NCBI GenBank assembly: GCA_035625025.1 | Contig: DASPQJ010000039.1 | Coordinates: 1-32,362 of the forward strand | DNA: 32,362 bases | Origin: Bog-793 sp035625025 | Lineage (GTDB): Bacteria; Actinomycetota; Acidimicrobiia; Acidimicrobiales; Bog-793 | Reading direction: 5' to 3' | Shown here: piece after piece, positions 25,850 to 32,362 of the stretch | Position numbering within the stretch: position 1 is the first letter of the stretch | Layout: every line of letters starts with the position of its first letter | The notes under the pieces: model-generated | Told to the model about the DNA's origin: nothing | The model's input: the letters and a program-made list of their open reading frames with translations, nothing else | Databases searched by the model: none | Program-made: the position numbers and the translations under genes

Positions 25850-27049
25850 GTGAGAGGGCCTCGATTCGGATTCCTCTTGGTCTGCGTAGTGGTCGCATCT
25901 GCAGTTGGTTATGGCGCCTCGCCAGCGGTGTCGGGCCCGACCGGAGTCGGGCGGGTTACGACGCTCAACCTCACGAAGAGCGATCGGTACGACGCCATTG
26001 CGGTCGTCGACGGCCGTATCGTCCTCTACGGTCCCGCCGGACCGTCGCTCGCACAACCGTCGACTTCGAGCACCTGTTCCTCGGCTGTCGTGAACCCCTC
26101 CACGCTCGCGTTGAGCCACGTACGCAGCGGGAGCTGTGCCGACCCAGCGGTGTTCGAGCGGTCGGTCATCCCCGCGATCTCGATCGACAAGAACCTGCCG
26201 TCGCCCGAGGGTGGCCCGAGCGCGGTGGTGCGTATCGCCCACGTCACCTCGCGTTCGCCGGGTTATTCACTCGGCCCAATCGTCATGACTTTTTCGGCCT
26301 GGGCCTATGACCAGACGCAGCCGAGCTGGATCTACGGCGACGGCGATCTCTGGCTCTACGACTGGGTAAACCGCTTCGATCTCCTCCGTGTCTCGGCGAC
26401 GACGGGAGCGGTGCTCCAACGCCTCAGCGTTCCGAAGATCCAGACTCCGCTTCTTGCCTTCAACGAGGAAGGGTTGTGGATCGCGCCGTTCGGCGAATCG
26501 GGCGGGCCGCTCTATCGGCTGACTCCCGGCGCAACACAGCTCTCGCCCGTCTTCAACTTGGGACCTGGTGGCTTCGCGTGGTGGCTCGTTGCCTCGGGTG
26601 ACTCCGTGTGGATCGAGGACCAGACGCGCCCTGTCTCCAAGCCCGCGACCATATGGGAGCTGCGCGGTCCCGATGCCGTACGGGTCTGGCACGAAGCGCC
26701 GGGCTCCGCGCTGAAGGCGGTCGTGGAGCAGGTGCCGATTGCCAGCCCATCGATGGTGGTCGGCAACGGTAGCGACGGCCTGTGGACCGTCGTCGTCTCG
26801 CCCTCGGGAAGCAAACAGCAGGTGACCCGCGTCGACCCGAACTCCGGAAAGCTCACGGTGGTGGCGACGCTGGGTCCGGGCTATCCACCGGGGGCGTCGG
26901 GCGAACTCGCCTCGATACTCGCTTCGTGGCAGGCGACGACCTTCGACGGCTCGTTGTTTCTTCTGGACCCACCCGCCGTTGTGCCCGGTTCCGCGGATCA
27001 GGTCAGCGGGTTCAGCGCGTTGTACCGGATAACCCCAAGTGGGCCTTGA
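25850..27049 (+). CDS. Secreted protein of unknown function, possibly beta-propeller
   Basis: The 399-residue product starts with a signal peptide (basic MRGPRFG, hydrophobic FLLVCVVVASAVGYG, then small residues). The mature part alternates short strands in repeating pieces such as GDGDLWLYDWVNRFDLLRVS, EEGLWIAPFG with LYRLTP, and GDSVWIEDQ with IWELRG and SDGLWTVVVSPSG. The recurring G-x-LW / V-W-I unit every 50-70 residues suggests propeller blades. GTG at 25850 puts the signal peptide at the N-terminus; an upstream GTG at 25799 adds 17 residues before it. No enzyme motif is seen. It lies in a debris-rich region, but its codon use looks normal. Confidence 0.7.
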   Translation: MRGPRFGFLLVCVVVASAVGYGASPAVSGPTGVGRVTTLNLTKSDRYDAIAVVDGRIVLYGPAGPSLAQPSTSSTCSSAVVNPSTLALSHVRSGSCADPAVFERSVIPAISIDKNLPSPEGGPSAVVRIAHVTSRSPGYSLGPIVMTFSAWAYDQTQPSWIYGDGDLWLYDWVNRFDLLRVSATTGAVLQRLSVPKIQTPLLAFNEEGLWIAPFGESGGPLYRLTPGATQLSPVFNLGPGGFAWWLVASGDSVWIEDQTRPVSKPATIWELRGPDAVRVWHEAPGSALKAVVEQVPIASPSMVVGNGSDGLWTVVVSPSGSKQQVTRVDPNSGKLTVVATLGPGYPPGASGELASILASWQATTFDGSLFLLDPPAVVPGSADQVSGFSALYRITPSGP

Positions 27050-27436
27050 TTGCGGCCGCGCTTTTCTGGTGAGCGCGCGATAGATCAGCGCACAGAACAT
27101 TCGCTCCGCACAACGGCGGGAGCGCCGTATTGACGGCTCCGCGTGATGTCTTCCCGCCCCATAACACTCGAGGGGCCAGGGGTTCGAATTGCCACCGATC
27201 GTCGGCAATGCGCGTTATCGCTAGCCCTGCCTGGCGGCTACAACGCGCGCTACGTCCGTCCAACGGAAAGGGCTTTGGGCAGGTGCGAGGTCCAGACAAG
27301 GGTAGGCATGCTCGAAGAGACAATGTCCTCGCTGGAGACGGCACGTTGCCGGGCAGAAGATTCTTTGGCGATCGTCGCCTAGCCTCGGAAGTGTTCGTTG
27401 CCCATCCCCGAATCCCGACCGAGGACTGGCGTAAGA
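27050..27436. other. Intergenic region with a tRNA T-arm-like fragment
   Basis: About 390 bases lie between the secreted-protein gene and the hydrolase. CCAGGGGTTCGAATTGCCAC (27176-27195) resembles the T-arm of a tRNA, but its stem is not paired and no other arm is present. Several short frames cross the region without recognisable domains. Confidence 0.3.
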
Positions 27437-28246
27437 ATGTCATCGCCCACGAGTCGCTCACTGAATGTTCCGGGAGCGCACTTGTACTACGAGGTACAGG
27501 GCTCGGGCCCTGTGCTCATGCTCGTGGGGCACCCCATGGGTGCTTCGGGATTTGCCGCGATCGCGCCGCTGCTCGCCGAGGACTACACCGTCGTGACGTT
27601 CGACCCCCGAGGCTTCGCCCGCAGCGCGATTGACGACCCCAATCAGGATGCCGAGCCGGACCTGCTGGCCGATGATGTACGCCGGGTGTTAGAGGCCGTT
27701 GGCGAGGGACCCGCGCACGTGTTCGGCAGCAGCGGTGGCGCCGTCACGGGGCTCGCCTTGGTCGCCCACTACCCCGGCCACGTGCAAACCCTCGTCGCCC
27801 ACGAGCCCCCGCTAGCCCTGCTCTTGGCGGAAGCCGAGGAGGCGCGCGCCCGGATGCGCGACATCTGCGACACTCACCGCGACAGCGGCAATTCGGCCGC
27901 GTGGCAGAACTTCTCCAGCTTTACCGGCCTCAACATGCGCCCCCACGGTGAGGACGCCGCGCCGCAGCCGACATCGGCTGAGGCGGTGGCGACGAGCGAG
28001 CGCTTTTTCCGCCACGGCTTGCTGCCGATCGCGTTCTACCAGCTGGACTTCTCCGCTCTGCAGGGCGCAGCGGTCCGGGTCGTGGTCGCCGGTGGCACCA
28101 CCTCGAAGGGCCAGTTCGCGCAGCGCACGGCGGCAGCGCTTGCGGAACGCCTCGGCACTCCGCTGATCGACTTCCCCGGGGGGCACACCGGTTTCGCCAG
28201 CGACTCCGAGGACTTCGCTGACGTCCTTCGCCGTACCCTGGCCTAG
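27437..28246 (+). CDS. Alpha/beta hydrolase
   Basis: The 269-residue product has the alpha/beta hydrolase order: oxyanion region GHPMGASG (31-38), FDPRGFARS (55-63), nucleophile elbow GSSGG (97-101, Ser99), and a C-terminal FPGGHTGF carrying the catalytic-type histidine. This core is seen in esterases, epoxide hydrolases and haloperoxidase-like enzymes; the substrate cannot be inferred. The ATG at 27437 has a GAGGA site about twelve bases upstream and begins just before the first strand (SLNVPGAHLYYEVQGSGP). A longer frame from 27398 adds 13 unconserved residues. It is probably cytoplasmic, with no signal peptide. The flanking DNA holds only remnants. Confidence 0.88.
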   Translation: MSSPTSRSLNVPGAHLYYEVQGSGPVLMLVGHPMGASGFAAIAPLLAEDYTVVTFDPRGFARSAIDDPNQDAEPDLLADDVRRVLEAVGEGPAHVFGSSGGAVTGLALVAHYPGHVQTLVAHEPPLALLLAEAEEARARMRDICDTHRDSGNSAAWQNFSSFTGLNMRPHGEDAAPQPTSAEAVATSERFFRHGLLPIAFYQLDFSALQGAAVRVVVAGGTTSKGQFAQRTAAALAERLGTPLIDFPGGHTGFASDSEDFADVLRRTLA

Positions 28247-28527
28247 CTCGCAGGCACGGGCGGCGCGGGAAAGGGAAGCCCCGGCGTGACGGCGAGCGAC
28301 CGCCTGGCCATCCCGCCTCACGTCGAATACGGGGGCCAACAGCAGTGGTTCGTGGTCCAGGTGCCCTCGATGTCGAACGACCTGATCTGCGTATGCCCTA
28401 GCGGGACGCGGTGCTCTCGCCGACAAGCGCGGAACGACGGCTCGGGACTGCGCCGTGTGCCCGATAATGCGCCCGCGATCATCGCCGTGGGTGCCCCCGA
28501 CTGCCGGGTGTGCGCCATACGTCGAGG

Positions 28528-28644
28528 ATGGACAGACGGCTGCGGCGGTTGGAACGAAGCCTTCAGGACGTCCGAGCGATCGGACAGGAAAACGACGATT
28601 TCAACAGCCTAAACATTGTCGATTCGACAGCGTTGTGGGGATGA
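28528..28644 (+). CDS. Small ORF, 38 codons, coupled to the next ATG
   Basis: ATG at 28528 has GAGG just upstream and opens a charged, helix-prone peptide (MDRRLRRLERSLQDVRAIGQ). It ends ...STALWG, and its TGA overlaps the next ATG as ATGA (28641-28644). A comparable ...ALRWG-stop ending precedes copy A at 24975. This may be the truncated end of a larger ancestral gene or a real small gene. No family is recognised. Confidence 0.25.
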   Translation: MDRRLRRLERSLQDVRAIGQENDDFNSLNIVDSTALWG

Positions 28645-28754
28645 GCGGACAACTCTCAAGATTCACTATCCACGCACGTGTCGAGCCCTCTATCCCAACC
28701 ACCACAACGCAAAGGACCGTCCCGTCACAAGCGCCTTTCTCGCGGCAGAGCTGA
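28641..28754 (+). pseudogene. Truncated coding start, copy B of the repeated junction
   Basis: This copy reads MSGQLSRFTIHARVEPS and then runs on in a low-complexity Thr/Pro/Ser tail to a stop at 28752. The first 16 codons match copy A (24975) with several synonymous differences. The tail looks out of homology, so the gene is probably truncated. No family is recognised. Confidence 0.35.
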
Positions 28755-28941
28755 GCTTGGTGGTGATTCGGATGAAGTCATCTCCAGATGGCTCCCGTCC
28801 GTCTTGTCCAGACTCAAGCCACTCGGCGTGCTCGCGAATCGCTTCATCCAGATCGCCTGTGGTTTCAGGCTTCTCGCCAGCGGCGTGCCCTGCGACGGCG
28901 ATGTCGGCTATTCGAGGCCAGACATCGACGTTGCTCTCCAA
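28690..28941 (-). CDS. Hypothetical small protein
   Basis: The 83-codon frame encodes an acidic, protein-like sequence, for example DLDEAIREHAEWLESGQDG and then GDDFIRITTKLSSAARKALV. Composition is balanced, unlike the Arg-rich shadow frames. The only start in place is a TTG at 28941; the frame stays open upstream to about 28980, so the true start may be missing. It overlaps copy B on the other strand. No family is recognised, and it may be a gene fragment. Confidence 0.3.
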   Translation of the reverse strand: MESNVDVWPRIADIAVAGHAAGEKPETTGDLDEAIREHAEWLESGQDGREPSGDDFIRITTKLSSAARKALVTGRSFALWWLG

Positions 28942-29168
28942 CTCAAGTGACTCACGTCGCGACGCGTGAGATTTCGATCAGATTGCAGCTGAATGCCGCA
29001 ATCGTGCACGTGTGGAACAGCTCGTGGTGGCCGATCGTCCTCCCGGCGGAAGTAAGCCCGTCTGACCTCCGCCTCTGGTCGACGAGGTTGAACGCGCGTC
29101 CGGCTCACCGATCGATGCCGAAACGATCTACTTCGTCGCAGTAACCGTCTGGAGGATCGGCGAAGAGA

Positions 29169-29243
29169 CAGGGAGTGGCCCAGCTTGGCTAGCGCGCCTG
29201 CATTGCAAGCAGGAGGTCGCGGGTTCGAATCGCGCCTCCCCGA
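29169..29243 (+). tRNA. tRNA with TGC (alanine) anticodon on a proline-type body; possibly a pseudogene
   Basis: The 75 bases fold as a cloverleaf: acceptor CAGGGAG/CTCCCCG, D-arm GCCC-AGCTTGGCTA-GCGC, a perfect anticodon arm CCTGC-ATTGCAA-GCAGG, variable AGGTC, and T-arm GCGGG-TTCGAAT-CGCGC, with discriminator A and no encoded CCA. The anticodon is TGC, which reads alanine codons. C1:G72, A73 and the D-arm are hallmarks of bacterial tRNA-Pro. The G3:U70 pair required by alanyl-tRNA synthetase is absent (G3:C70). Three stems carry one mismatch each (A2-C71, C12-C23, G52-G62). It may be an unusual chimera or a decaying copy. Confidence 0.5.
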
Positions 29244-29359
29244 GCACTGTGTTGGCGTGAGACATCAGAGCCCTCGCCCAGAGGATATCGGCCAGAACTG
29301 CAGCTCACCGTGTATCGTCACGACGGCATGACCCCGCGCCAGCCAGGAGGAGGGGCCAA

Positions 29360-31357
29360 ATGAACCTTGCGCTTCTCACGCGGACGGAGCAACGGCACAC
29401 GGCACAACGGAGGAGTCGGCACCGCCTGTGGCTGATCGGAGCGCTGGCGGCAGCGACGGCGGCCGTGGCTCCCTCGCAAGCCGTGGGGGCGGTTGCGCCG
29501 TCAACCCGGGCGGTCGGTCATCTCCGTGCCGCCCTGGCCACCTCGAACCAGCTCACCCAGGTCGCGTACACACTCGTCCGGGACTCCAAAGGCGGCCATG
29601 CCAACCCTGGTGCGGAGGCCGACCTCCTGTTCGGAGCCAACGATGAAGCGTTCCTGTACCTCGCGGATCCCAATGAGGCGCTCGCCGAAGAAGGGACCTA
29701 CTCGTACTCGGACGGCAAGCTCGCCCTGCACATCTCGACCGCGGACGTGAAGGACGACGTCAACTTCGCCCTGGATCTCTCGGCCAGCCAGGTGACGATG
29801 CCGTTCATGGTGTTCTCCTCAGGGCACGGCACGTCGCTGTGGGACCGCAAGGACTTGGACCTCGGCGCGGGAATGCAGGCGATCTACAACGCGGCCATGA
29901 ACGCGAGCAACCTCTCCCTGACCCCGGCCGAGGGCGCCCAGCGCGCGATGGCCTTCGCTCAGGCTTGGCTCGCCGCTCCGCCGATCGGCGACCCGCCGGT
30001 CACAGATGGCCGGCTGCGACCGGGGCTGAAGGCACCCGAGGGGAAGTGCACCGAAGAAGGCGACAACTGCATCACCTCCGTGCGGAGCCTGGGAGACGAC
30101 GTCCTCATCTCCTACAGCGACGCGGACCCCACCTTGGTGATGCTGTACAGCCGGGTTCCCACGCCTGGTACCACGACGTTGACGCCGAGCGAGCTCGCGT
30201 CCGACCCGCGCGTCTTCCTCAACCCGGAAGTGCACCCGGATTCCCAGTTCGACCCGACCAACCGCTCGGCCGCGGTCATCGTGCCCGAGCCGGCTCTGGA
30301 AACGAGCGGCTCTCTCTCCCACATGGAAGACACGCTCCACAGCCGGCATTACACGGTGAGCGAGCTGAGCGGCGCTGACGCGACCGTCGAGGGCATCGCC
30401 ATCTTGCTCAAGAAAGCACCGGGCATTCTCCTTTTCTCGACACACGGCAACGATGGCGGCATGCTCCTCACGGCCAGCCAGGTGAAGATCGCCAGCGGCG
30501 AGAAGTACCAGAAGGCGCAAGCCCAGTTCGCGAGCCAGCTCGACGACGAGGGGTTCAGTTCTCTGGCGAACTGGAAGTTGAACGGTCAGAGGACGTTCAC
30601 GTTCGCGCAGCCCAACTGCGGTTTCAACCTGTTCAAGCTTTCGACCGTTTGTGAGTGGGACGTCCTCATCACTCCTGCCTTCTGGAACTGGCTGGCCACA
30701 AAATGGCACGTCAACTGGTCTCACAGCTTGGTCTTCATCAGTGCGTGCGAGACCGACGCCAACCCTGCCCTGAGAAACCAGATCAAGGCCGCGAGCTACT
30801 GGGCGTTCTCGCAGGACGTGTGGCCACCCTACGCAACCGCGGTGGAGGAGTACCTGCTCGACTCGCTCGCCCGGCCCACGCACTCGCCGGAGGAGGCCTA
30901 CTACAACATCGTGCGCATCGAGAACACCCACCAGATGATCTACAAAGAAGACCGGCTGTTCATGGGCTTGATCGGTGGCCGGTTCAGCAGCGCCAGTTCC
31001 TTCATCCTCGACGCTTATGGGTGGAACGGCTCGAAGTGGGTCGACTACGTCAACGATGGATGGATGAGCAGGTCCGTTGACCAGGGCGAGGTCTGGTGGA
31101 TGCTGTTCGCGGGCCGGTGGGACAACAACGCCGAAGCCGGAGCGACCGCGCTCCAGACCTGTTTTGACAAGTACTGGTCCCAGGGCGAACCAGGTGGTCT
31201 CGCGGACCAGTTCTGCAACTCAGCCAATTCCGGACTCGCGCACACGAAGAGCCGACTAGCGAGAGACGTCGCCTACGCCGTCTACTTGCTGATCGGGAAA
31301 CAGCCGAGCGGTTTTCCCGAGGGCTCCATACCGCCCCGCTGGACCATGGACGACTGA
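29360..31357 (+). CDS. Large secreted protein with caspase/CHAT-like catalytic motifs
   Basis: The 665-residue product starts with a signal peptide (basic TAQRRSRHRLWL, then IGALAAATAAVA). Residues from about 310 look like a clan-CD cysteine peptidase fold. A first strand, AAVIVPEPAL, is followed by GILLFSTHGNDGG with the candidate histidine (H362). About 100 residues later, HSLVFISACETDANP carries the candidate cysteine (C463). KAASYWAFSQDVWPPYATAV and SPEEAYYNIVRIE follow, matching the helical segment after the Cys in CHAT/gingipain-like proteins. The N-terminal half is not recognised. The ATG at 29360 has a strong GGAGGAGGGG site. It has no neighbour in an operon and sits between two tRNA-like sequences. 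Proteolytic activity is inference. Confidence 0.72.
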   Translation: MNLALLTRTEQRHTAQRRSRHRLWLIGALAAATAAVAPSQAVGAVAPSTRAVGHLRAALATSNQLTQVAYTLVRDSKGGHANPGAEADLLFGANDEAFLYLADPNEALAEEGTYSYSDGKLALHISTADVKDDVNFALDLSASQVTMPFMVFSSGHGTSLWDRKDLDLGAGMQAIYNAAMNASNLSLTPAEGAQRAMAFAQAWLAAPPIGDPPVTDGRLRPGLKAPEGKCTEEGDNCITSVRSLGDDVLISYSDADPTLVMLYSRVPTPGTTTLTPSELASDPRVFLNPEVHPDSQFDPTNRSAAVIVPEPALETSGSLSHMEDTLHSRHYTVSELSGADATVEGIAILLKKAPGILLFSTHGNDGGMLLTASQVKIASGEKYQKAQAQFASQLDDEGFSSLANWKLNGQRTFTFAQPNCGFNLFKLSTVCEWDVLITPAFWNWLATKWHVNWSHSLVFISACETDANPALRNQIKAASYWAFSQDVWPPYATAVEEYLLDSLARPTHSPEEAYYNIVRIENTHQMIYKEDRLFMGLIGGRFSSASSFILDAYGWNGSKWVDYVNDGWMSRSVDQGEVWWMLFAGRWDNNAEAGATALQTCFDKYWSQGEPGGLADQFCNSANSGLAHTKSRLARDVAYAVYLLIGKQPSGFPEGSIPPRWTMDD

Positions 31358-32209
31358 CGGCGGGCACCTTCCGCTGCCCGATGTCCCGTCACAGCCGGCA
31401 CCTTCAGGATTGGCCTTCCGCGGACGCCGCGCCCCCTACGACGCCCTGACACGACGGCCGACGTCGGCGTGCGGCGTCGACCAGGACGTGGACTCGATCG
31501 AGGACCCTGGCGAACCCGAGCAGGAACCTCACGGCACCGGGGTTGCGGGCAGTCTGATGCCCCCTTTCGCATCCTCCTTGCGGGGGCACCGCGGACGGGA
31601 AGAGGCCAACTCGACGGGTCCCGCCAGTCTTCACCGCGGCTTCACATCACGCCGAGGAGCCCGGGGCGTGGACTTCTCCGGCGGCCTCCTCCTTCCCTCA
31701 CGCCTTAACGGCCCGCCAGCGGGGCTTTTCGGGCACTTCGGTGAGTTCCCGGGCTCCTCCCGCCATTGGCGTTCTTCGCCTGGCACGGCCCTTTCCTGCC
31801 ACGGGCGCGAAGCAACCGCCGACCGCCGCCACCTTGCACCAACGGGACACGAAAGGACACGCAGCAGACAGCGGAACGCGCGAGGCAGAACCTTCTAGCC
31901 TTCTTTGCGAAAGGAAGTCGCGGGTTCGCATCCCGCCTCCCCCATCGGTCTCTCAGACGACGATCCCGAGGGCGAGCGCCGCCGCCGGTCCTCTCGCCCC
32001 CGGCCTCTCGGGCTGGCCTCAGGTCTCTCGGGCTCGTTCCCGGCCTGTGAGCCGACGGCGTGGCTCAGCCCTTTCGGCTGCGGGCTCTCCTTCGTGCCGG
32101 CTGGTGGGGTCCGCCGTCCCCGGCGAGCCGGGCTCAGCCCTTCTGGCTCCCCAACCGCGCGGCGGTTTCGTCCTGGTTCCGCGCCGTCGTCTTTCTCCCT
32201 TGGCAACGG
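31358..32209. other. Gene-poor region with direct repeats and a tRNA fragment
   Basis: No convincing gene is seen over about 850 bases. It contains the tRNA 3' half at 31898-31944 and a C/T-biased stretch (31980-32180) in which GGCTCAGCCCTTTCGGCT (32062-32079) recurs as GGCTCAGCCCTTCTGGCT (32131-32148), 69 bases apart. Open frames crossing it look spurious. Confidence 0.4.
31898..31944 (+). pseudogene. tRNA 3'-half fragment
   Basis: A perfect T-arm GCGGG-TTCGCAT-CCCGC and the 3' acceptor strand CTCCCCC plus A are present. They are preceded by an anticodon-arm-like CCTTC-TTTGCGA-AAGG that lacks one base of its 3' strand; the loop would again read TGC. No D-arm or 5' acceptor strand is found. 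31912-31944 matches 29211-29243 at 29 of 33 bases. Confidence 0.5.
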
Positions 32210-32362
32210 TGTGGGCGCTGAGGTGCGCGATTTCAGGACATAAGCGACATCGACGCGGCTGATGTGTCAAGACATCGGAGACATCGACGAAGGGGAGGTC
32301 TCCGGTGGACAAGGGCCGTTTCCTCATCGAGCGCCATCTGAGGGACGGGACGCCGATCGCCC
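32210..32362 (+). mobile_element. IS481-family insertion sequence, left end (continues beyond the window)
   Basis: Noncoding sequence (including a TTTCAGGACATAAGCGACAT motif and repeated GACATCG words) leads into a transposase start at 32305. The outer boundary is uncertain; TGTGGGCGCTG at 32210 is a candidate terminus, but a related string also occurs at about 24955. Confidence 0.5.
32305..32362 (+). CDS. IS481-family transposase, N-terminal fragment
   Basis: GTG at 32305, with GGGGAGG eight to ten bases upstream, opens VDKGRFLIERHLRDGTPIA. This is the usual beginning of actinobacterial IS481-type DDE transposases, where it leads into a helix-turn-helix. Only 19 codons lie in the window, so the catalytic domain and intactness cannot be judged. 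Confidence 0.68.
   Translation, partial: MDKGRFLIERHLRDGTPIA

Noticed and set aside
31895..32243. Peptides such as KSRVRIPPPP and AGSHPASP in short frames near 31.9 kb
   Set aside because: These are familiar spurious translations of tRNA-derived sequence, not proteins.

Overview
The window comes from a high-GC chromosome that looks actinobacterial. Supporting signs are a coenzyme-F420-type NADPH reductase homologue, a LytR-CpsA-Psr protein with a LytR_C tail, a ChoD-like GMC oxidoreductase, a PadR-controlled ABC exporter, frequent GTG starts and at least one apparently leaderless gene. An uncultured Acidimicrobiia-like lineage would fit, but no marker gene here settles the taxonomy. All calls come from reading the sequence; no database search was run.

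Layout. 1-19.3 kb is ordinary, gene-dense chromosome: a clipped PAS-type sensor protein (minus), aldose 1-epimerase, an F420-dependent-type reductase, a DUF503 protein, a DrrA/DrrB-like ABC exporter with a clear promoter and an operator-like palindrome, a divergent NRAMP-superfamily transporter behind two tandem palindromes, a methyltransferase, an LCP cell-wall protein, a GMC oxidoreductase with a ferredoxin-like Cys motif, a minus-strand pair (HAD-IIA phosphatase, then a fusion of a ROK sugar kinase with a LOG/TIGR00725 domain), a single-chain [2Fe-2S]-molybdopterin hydroxylase, the AmmeMemoRadiSam pair amrS-amrB, and an ACT-domain protein.

19.3-20.7 kb and 24.6-29.3 kb are gene-poor and full of debris: tRNA-like fragments, a frameshifted coding remnant, two truncated copies of the same coding start, and an HTH gene killed by one in-frame TGA. 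Between and around them lie an intact padR-ATPase-FtsX operon with ATGA overlaps, a secreted propeller-like protein and an alpha/beta hydrolase. From 29.2 kb there is an unusual tRNA (proline-type body, TGC alanine anticodon), a large secreted protein with caspase/CHAT-like His and Cys motifs, a second tRNA 3' half, and at the right edge the start of an IS481-type transposase.

How the genes may work together. The two ABC systems are self-contained export modules. LCP attaches glycopolymers to the wall. The HAD phosphatase and the kinase-LOG fusion could form a small sugar-phosphate/nucleotide salvage unit (inference). The molybdo-hydroxylase, amrS and amrB are co-directional and may be co-transcribed. 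The strongest candidates for something undescribed are the ROK-LOG fusion, the secreted caspase-like protein between tRNA-like repeats, and the chimeric tRNA.
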